DNA from: Cryptomeria japonica
Taxonomy: Eukaryota > Streptophyta > Pinopsida > Cupressales > Cupressaceae
Direction: 5' to 3'
NCBI RefSeq assembly: GCF_030272615.1
Contig: NC_081409.1
Coordinates: 474,854,573-474,918,572 of the forward strand
DNA length: 64,000 bases
The notes under the pieces are model-generated. The model did no database searches. It was not told the DNA's origin and saw only the letters and a list, made by a program, of their open reading frames with translations. The translations under genes and the position numbers were made by a program. Below, piece after piece: positions 57,230 to 64,000 of this stretch. The first letter of the stretch is position 1; every line of letters begins with the position of its first letter.

Positions 57230-57995
57230 TGTAGACACTCAAAATTGTCATGTCTAATTAAATAAATATTTTATTTATTTAATTATCTAAGCCTAATTCT
57301 TCTATTAATTAAATAAATTTTTATTTATTTAATTAATTCATTTATCCTCTTCTAGCCTTATTTCTCATTTAAATAAATATATTTATTTATTTAAATTATC
57401 CCTTTCCTAAATTAAATAAATATTTTATTTATTTAATTGTCCTACTTCTTCTATTAATTAAATAAATCTTTATTTATTTAATTAATTCATTATCTTTTTC
57501 TACACATGACACATGTCATTCATCTCTTAATTCATACACTACCTACCTCTTTCATTATTTTGGTATTTCTTATACCTACCCTCTAATCCTAGCCGACCTC
57601 CTTTTTTACACCTCTCAATCTTAACCCTCCATTTCTTATTGTGTCTTCTATTTAAGGAGATGCTTTCTTCATTGTCAAACCCTAACTACTTGATCAATTG
57701 ACTACACTACAATTCCACTTGCAACCACATTCCGTTCTTTGTTGAGCTCTTGTGCATACAAAAATCTGAGAGCAAGTATATCAAGCAAGATCAATGGAGA
57801 TAGGAAGAATGGAGATCAAAACCCTAGTGGACATGTGATGGTATAATCTTTGTGATTTTGAGTTATTTGCATTGTCTTAGGTTATCTTCATATGTTATGG
57901 TGGATCTTTGTTCATTGTTAGGCTAGGGTTTAGTGGTTGAATCCATTTTAGTCTTTCAATATTGTTATCATTGTTATCCATTTTCACCATATACA
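57230..57995 (+). repeat. Gypsy 5' LTR
   Basis: TGTAGACACTCAAAATTG to CACCATATACA, 766 bp. Contains five AT palindromes (57260-57490) and a TATA-like CTATTTAAGGAG at about 57650, so transcription should start near 57680. The end is fixed by the primer-binding site. Confidence 0.8.
57260..57490. repeat. five successive AATAAA/TTTATT palindromes in the LTR
   Basis: Inverted repeats of the type TTAAATAAATA...TATTTATTTAA at about 57262, 57306, 57370, 57413 and 57453, separated by pyrimidine-rich spacers such as CCTAATTCTTCT. Confidence 0.9.
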
Positions 57996-58016
57996 TTTTG
58001 GCACGCCCGGTGGGAC
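57996..58016 (+). promoter_or_regulatory. Gypsy primer-binding site
   Basis: TTTTGGCACGCCCGGTGGGA next to the LTR end; the typical position and the TTTGGC start of plant Gypsy sites. Primer tRNA not assigned. Confidence 0.65.
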
Positions 58017-58103
58017 ATGGATTTTTCTTAGATCTATGTTTTTTTCAGATTTTTCTAACCCTATATTGCTGTTTTGTAAAACAATTTGGAGAATAACCTT
58101 GTG

Positions 58104-58990
58104 CAGCTAGGGTTTTGGACACAAAATCAAGATCTTGGAGAGATTCGATCATATCTCATAAACGGCTTGGAAATTTTGCACCAAATTTTTTTTGCAGGTT
58201 GAAGAAAGTATCAGGAGCTCTCAATCCAAAATTCAGAATTTTTGGAGCAAATTTTCAATTTTTAGGAATTTTTTATGATTTTTCATAAAAAATTTATTTT
58301 GAGAGCAAATGAGAGAATTTTTCAGATTTTCTTACATTTTTGAAAATCTCTCATAATTATACACAAGATCTGTTCTTTGTGAATTTAATTTTGATGCAAA
58401 ATATTTCCCTAAAAATCAGATCTTTAAAAATTAGGGTTTTTATTTATTTTGATCAGATCTCACAGACGGCTTCGAATTTTTCCATAAAAGTTTTTGTGCA
58501 AGTCGGGAACAGTATCAGAAAGATTCAGTAAAAATTTCAGATTTTTTGGATCGATTTTGCATTTTATATGAATTTTTTATGATTTTTCATAAAAAATTAA
58601 TTTTGAGAGCAAATTAGCGAATTTTTTGGATTTTCTTACTTTTTTGGAAATCTCTCAGAATTATACACAGGATCTGTTCTTTGTGATTTTAAATTTGATG
58701 CAAAATCATTCTTCAAAAATCAGATCTTTGAAAATTAGGGTTTTGCATTATTTTACTCATATCTCACAAACTGCTTGGATTTGTTGCAGGAAATTTTTTG
58801 TGTAGGTTTGGAAGACCATCAAAAATCTCCAGTAAAAATTTCATATTTTTTGGATCGATTTTGCATTTTATATGAATTTTTTATGATTTTTCATAAAAAA
58901 TTAATTTTTGGAGCAAATTAACAAATTTTTTGGATTTTCTTACATTTCTGGAAATCTCTTAAAATTTTATAGGTGGTCTTTTTTTATGAT
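58104..58990 (+). repeat. 304-bp tandem repeat, three copies, in the Gypsy leader
   Basis: Each copy has a 12-bp palindrome AATTTTTTATGA-TTTT-TCATAAAAAATT at 58267, 58571 and 58875, exactly 304 bp apart, plus GATCTGTTCTTTGTGA and TTAGGGTTTT words. Confidence 0.92.
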
Positions 58991-59269
58991 GAATCAGGTC
59001 TTTGAATTGGTCAACAAAACACATTGTTGAAGGCCCCTATTTCACAAAGTCTTTTGGATCTAAAATTTACCTAACTTGTGTGCTTGCAGGAAGGGGTGAT
59101 CATTTGAAACAATCCAAACTACTAATAAATCTTTGTTGCAGGTCCTTGGCAAGGTTTTTGGGATTTTTATTGTGTGCCTTATTTTCATAGACTAGCAAAC
59201 ACTTCAATTGGTGCACTAAAATTGAATCACTGTCTTTTGTGTCTTGAGCAATAGGCTCTTTTTGTTTAA

Positions 59270-59820
59270 TCTTTAGAGGGCTTGTCTTCCCGTGTGGTCA
59301 TTAGGACTACTAGTGAGAAGAGAACGACCCAAGTGGTAGCGAGGAAAACCCACCTCATCCAAGCCACTATAATCAAATGTATTCATGGTGAAAACTATGA
59401 ATAACGTGTGCTGATTAGTTCATACCGACACTATGTCTCCCCATAAACCCGTTTGATCAAATTTATTTGATCATTTGTAGGGCGTAACCCCTACCGGCTG
59501 GGAGCCTTCTGTATTTACAGAGCTGAAAGTGCCGCATGTATGGCCACACGAGCGGATGCCCTTACTAGCACCTCTTTGTTTTAGATGCCCAAATCCTTCT
59601 AGTTGTTGAGGCAGGAGGTCGGACCTCTGGTAGCGGCCCACACACATACGGTTCTTAGTAGAGATACAAAGTTCGCCATGGGGAGTTTTCATGGGGACTG
59701 ATGCTTGGCTGACCCGAGAAGTGAGTGCCGAGGGTGGAGCCAGTGAGGTCAAGCATCTAAGTATCCGCTCTGAATAGCGTAGCCTCGGGGGTAAAACCCT
59801 ATGTGGAATCAACAACTATT
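59270..59820 (+). ncRNA. GC-rich structured leader segment of the Gypsy element
   Basis: Non-coding on + (no long frame) yet distinctly GC-richer than its surroundings, with words such as GCAAAGTTCGCC-like (ACAAAGTTCGCCATGGGGAG), GGGGACTGATGCTTGG and GCATCTAAGTATCC. I recall similar segments in leaders of other plant Gypsy elements, which suggests a conserved RNA structure (packaging, dimerisation or translation), but I cannot verify it here. Confidence 0.4.
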
Positions 59821-60558
59821 GTCTTGGCCAGCCATAAGAATTGTGCTTGACTTATGTTAAACATTCAAACAATCAAGACCAAACAGCAAAACATTGTGTC
59901 TTTTGTGTCTTCAAGTGTATGCAAAACAATTTTACATCAAACAACACACTTTTCTTGGAGTCATTTTGGAGTCTAAACACTTGCAAACACTGAGTCCTCA
60001 TCAACATTGTGTCCTCTTGTCACGAAAAATAGTCAAACATTCAGATTTGGTCACAACCAAAAACTTCACAAATTGGAAAAATTTCACAGTCCAACAAACA
60101 AAAGAAATCAGTTTCGGCATACTTGAGCTTCCTAGGTTGTCTCTTCAGATTTCATCTAGCATTCAACCTGTCCTTGGGTCTCACATAGTCCATCATTGCT
60201 TCACATCTCATTTTACATTCACAATTGTCTAAACTTGAGTCAAAAGGTCACTTGCTTGTCCTCATCATACTTTGTCAACACACTACATACAACTACACTT
60301 TGCTAAGTGGTCCCTCATCAAGGTTTCTTACCTTTGGGTCTCATTTGGTCTTACTTAGAGTCAAGTTCAGCTTACCTCATCAAGAGAAACTATCCTCTCT
60401 TTGGAAGTCACACCTACTCTACTACTTACATACTTGGTCTTACACTTTGGACATTGCAAGTACACCTAAGATTCATTTACACTCCATACAACTCTTGGTC
60501 TTCCATACTCTTTTCATTTTTCATCTAGTCTCTCACATCTTGGTCTAACACCTAGTTC

Positions 60559-63500
60559 ATGGTTGAAACCTGCCTTCAAAAATCTAGGAGAATAGCTAAA
60601 GAAGCTCAAGAATCCGCAAACATGAGTTCTTATGAGTATGACAATGATCTATTCTACAATCCTGAGCACACTACATTACCAGACATGAATGTTTATAGAA
60701 ACAATCCAAATGTGGAAAGCGCAAACACTATAAACAACAATGCTACACACAATGACACAGTGGACAACTCTTCAATACTATCAGCAGACATAAAAGAATC
60801 TATAATGGATCCTCAATTCAATAGATTGGTTGAAGAGATAATGAGGAGAGATCGTCAATACTTTTTAAACATGATGGCACAAAGTGGAGCTAAAATACCA
60901 CATGATTTTGACTTATCTCAACTTATGGAAAGTCGACCCTCACAACAAACTCAATCCAACATGGATCAAAGGAGACCAAAGAGTGGAGGAAATAGAGGAC
61001 CGAATATGATGCCTGAGTCACCATCAGTTCTGCTTCAAAAATCGGCAATCCCACATACACAAGCTCAAACATATGATACTTACATTGAAAGACCATCATG
61101 GAGGCCCTATGCTCAAACACATGCTCAAGATATGGGTCAATTAAGACAAGTGGATACACAAGGACATCCTCAAAATTTTGACACAAGGAGACCTCATGTC
61201 AAAATTGGGGGCAACACAATGGAAAATGAAAGACCTGTTGAATATGGTTTATACACACAAAACAGATATGGGGTCCCTCAACAAGAAGTTATGCCAAGTG
61301 CTCCATACATGTCGCAACAATATAGACCTCCATATGGACATGTCTACGATTAGTATCATCCATACATGCAACAAGCTCCTCCTCAAATGGGTGTTTCAAA
61401 CATGGGGTATGCTACAAGAAATCAGTCTCCTCCCAAGAATAATTTGGAGCAACAAATTAGAGATCTACAAAAGAAAGTGGAGGACATGAGTACATCCAAA
61501 CCTACATACACTATGAGAGATATATGCCCTTATCCCTTCGATAAGAGAATTCCAATGCCTCCATTTCCTCCACACTTTGTAACACCAAAGTTCGACAAAT
61601 ATAGAGGGAGAGGAGACCCCAAGGCACACATAAGACAATTCTTCACAGCTTGCATTGAGGTAGCGGCAGAAGAAACATACTTGATGAGGTTGTTCCCACA
61701 GAGCTTAGGAGATCAAGCTATGGAATGGTTTTCTCAATTACCTCCCGGTATTAAGTCATGGGGCGACTTAGCAGAGGCATTCATTCAGCATTTCTCTTAC
61801 AACATTGAAACAGATGTCTCAGTTACTACCTTGTGCAATACTAAACAAAAAGAAGGAGAATCTTTCGCAACATTTTTACAGAGATGGAGAAACCTAGCTA
61901 GCAGATGCTCTTGTGAAATCCCGCAAAACCAAATGGTGGAAATGTTCACACAAAATGTTAACAAGGCTATTGGTTATGATCTCAGAAAAGCTTGTTTGTC
62001 TACATTCAAGGATGTCATTGAAAAGGGCCTAGCAACAGAAAGAGTCTTAATTGAACAAGGAGTTATCAAACTATTCAAAGAAAACAAAGAGGACTTCAAA
62101 GGAAAGGACAAACCAAAATTTTGGAACAAGAACAAGAATACAGTTAATGATGGTGTGGTTGATGCCAACACAGTGAGACCCAAGGTCATCTTTTCTGGAT
62201 CAAGTTCTACCAACAATCAAGTGAACAATCAAACAACTTCAAAACCACGAAGGAAGTACACTCCATTGGGAGAACCACTTGAATCAGTATTCAAAAAGCT
62301 TGTAGCAAACAAAGTGATCACAGTCCCAGATTTTCCTCCATATGAACCAAAGGTAAAACCGAATTGGTGGAATGATGATGAGTTTTGTGAGTTTCATAAG
62401 AGCAAGGGTCACAAGACAAGTAATTGCCATCGATTGAAAAACATTGTGCAAGATCTCATTGATAGAGGTGATATTGAGATTGAGGGACATTCATCTAACC
62501 AAGAGCATGAGGTGTTTAAGGAACCATTCCCAAAACATGACAAAGGAAAAGGCAAAGTCACAGATGATCAAGCCAATTACACCAGAGCACCTTACAATTA
62601 TGATTCTACCATCAATCACATCTCAATGGACAATCATATCTCTACCATTACTATCAAAAATAAAAATCCTGAGAATCCTCCTCAGCGACCTAAAATTGTT
62701 CTAAAAGGTGTGGGATCTTCATCCGAAGCTACCTCTGAATGTCATGTTACAACCCGTCGAGGTAAGATCACATTGCCAGGATGCTCCACTAAGAATACCA
62801 ATCTTTCATCAACCAAGCCTGAGTACGACCTTGTAGAACAACTAGGGAAGACACCCGCGCTCATCTCCATTCTTGAGCTCTTACGTATATCCCCTGCACA
62901 TAAAGCCATCCTTGACAAAATCTTGAGAGACACTGCTGTCCCTACTGATCTGAATGTGGACCAGTTTCAAGCCATGGTGGGATACCTATCCGTTCCACAC
63001 TCCCTCACATTCACAGAAGCCGATGATGCCTCCATAAGTCAGCCTCATAATGCACCTTTACACGTTGAAGCCTTCATACATAAACACCGAATAAAGCGAG
63101 TCCTGATAGATGGAGGAGCAGGTCTTAACATTTGTACCTTGAGTACCATAAGACAATTGGGATATTCTGACAAAGCTGTGAATTCTACAAACCAAATCAC
63201 CATTAAGGCCTATGATGATGAAGAACGTTCGTCCAAGGGCACGGTCACCTTACCATTAAGAATAGGGCCAGTCACAAAGGATGTGGTTTGTCAAGTCCTA
63301 GACCTGGATCTCACATACAACATATTGCTAGGACGTCCATGGATTCATGAAATGAGGGCAGTCCCATCAACATATCATCAGTGCATTAAGTTTCCTCACA
63401 ATGGAGTCGAGGTAACGGTCAATGGTGATCCAAATCCATTCATATATTGCAATAACTTGAGATCACATACTGAGACTATCATTCCCAGCAATCGCGAAGC

Positions 63501-64000
63501 TATTCCTTCATCGGCATATGTGGATCCTGAATCCTTAAAAGCTTCTACATCAAAGCAAGCAGAGCTAAAAGAAGACAAGTTCAAGATTAAAGACATGGGA
63601 TGTGGTGAGTATATCTTTCATGTTGATCAACTCCCACAGTCTCCTAAGCCATTCAGTCAACAGGAGCAATCTACAAACAATTTACAAGGAATTGGGTGTG
63701 AACCACCTGGTGTTGTGTCTACTAAGTCTAAATGCAAATCTCCTCCAGTGGTGCAAGCATCTCTTGATATCAATAGTCCTAAGAGTGGTTCCAACAAAGA
63801 ATCTATTGAGCGTATTGCCAGCCCTCTTGATAACTCACATAGCCTTACCATATCATCCACTCATTCCATTTCCACTCCACTCCCAGACTTGGATGAACAA
63901 GAATTACAAAAGCCCTTACTAATTGGGGATCAAAAATCAAGCTTTGAAAAGAAAAATCTAAAAGTCAAAAATAAAGAGAAGTCCTTTAGTCCAAATCAAA
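60559..64000 (+). CDS. Gypsy gag-protease polyprotein (partial, one TAG)
   Basis: First ATG after an in-frame TAG (60553-60555). The frame stays open for 1147 codons to the window end except TAG 61351-61353. Domains: Gln/Pro-rich N-terminus (1-290), retrotransposon gag (about 330-500: AHIRQFFTACIEVAAEETYL, AMEWFSQLP, FATFLQRWRNLASRC), a knuckle variant CEFHKSKGHKTSNC at codons 610-623 (C-x2-H-x4-H-x4-C instead of C-x2-C), and an aspartic protease with LIDGGAGLNI (catalytic Asp codon 63109-63111; the usual DSGA is DGGA) and YNILLGRPWIH. Reverse transcriptase is not reached. Confidence 0.9.

Larger units (their letters stand above)
57230..64000 (+). mobile_element. young Ty3/Gypsy retrotransposon, 5' part
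   Basis: 5' LTR, primer-binding site, 2.5-kb leader and a gag-protease frame still open at the window end except for one TAG. Reverse transcriptase, integrase and the 3' LTR must lie to the right. Good coding preservation makes it the youngest element here apart from solo insertions. The left target site is probably GTTAG (57225-57229), unconfirmed. Confidence 0.9.

Noticed and set aside
59690-59740. Hammerhead ribozyme in the Gypsy leader (CTGATG followed by GAGAAG)
   Set aside because: Core needs CTGATGA and GAAA; here it is CTGATGC and GAGAAG, and no matching stems were seen.

Overview
The window looks like nuclear DNA of a seed plant with a very large, repeat-rich genome. Giant introns packed with old LTR retrotransposons suggest a gymnosperm, probably a conifer; that is inference, and nothing here fixes the species. 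The only host gene I can support is a ubiquitin-activating enzyme E1 on the + strand. Seven exons with intact reading frame and GT-AG splice sites (2504-2619, 2930-3213, 12651-12717, 13058-13291, 30854-30991, 53146-53271, 54424-54612) encode 384 residues from the active adenylation and catalytic-cysteine domains. The N-terminal exons lie before the window and the C-terminal ubiquitin-fold domain after it. Its large introns (9.4, 17.6 and 22.2 kb, and one running off the right edge) hold everything else.

Layout. 1-2503: intron with a hAT-like transposon piece. 4617-10663: a decayed Copia element (Copia A) with LTRs, CTTTT target-site duplications and, at its primer-binding site, the internal part and one LTR of a TRIM-like element carrying a tRNA-derived pol III promoter. 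14331-23700: a four-level nest: E1 intron, hAT transposase remnant (- strand), Copia C (15140-23103, - strand, ATGAT duplications), and Copia B (15804-17756) inside the left LTR of Copia C. 24098-29504: two long solo LTRs of one family (family D: TGTAATGTCCCC start, GGGGACATTACA end), one containing a tRNA-derived SINE with perfect 11-bp duplications. 31738-35300: further D-family left ends and low-complexity DNA. 35900-43990: an unrecognised retroelement-like unit with a 1157-codon frame (37547-42906) broken by eleven stops, nine of them TAG, and by one solo LTR. 44220-45163: solo LTR with AAATA duplications. 45169-53100: fragments of Gypsy, Copia and tandem repeats. 55475-57229: two D-family left ends. 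57230-64000: a young Ty3/Gypsy element (LTR, 2.5-kb leader, gag-protease frame) running off the window.

The most unusual signal is structural. All three Copia elements carry, between the end of pol and the polypurine tract, arrays of short hairpins with conserved loops and compensatory changes in the stems. Comparable arrays occur in the solo-LTR family D and in the presumed leader at 43.3-43.75 kb. No CRISPR array, rRNA or intact tRNA gene was seen. All matches to protein families are from recognition of motifs, not from database searches.
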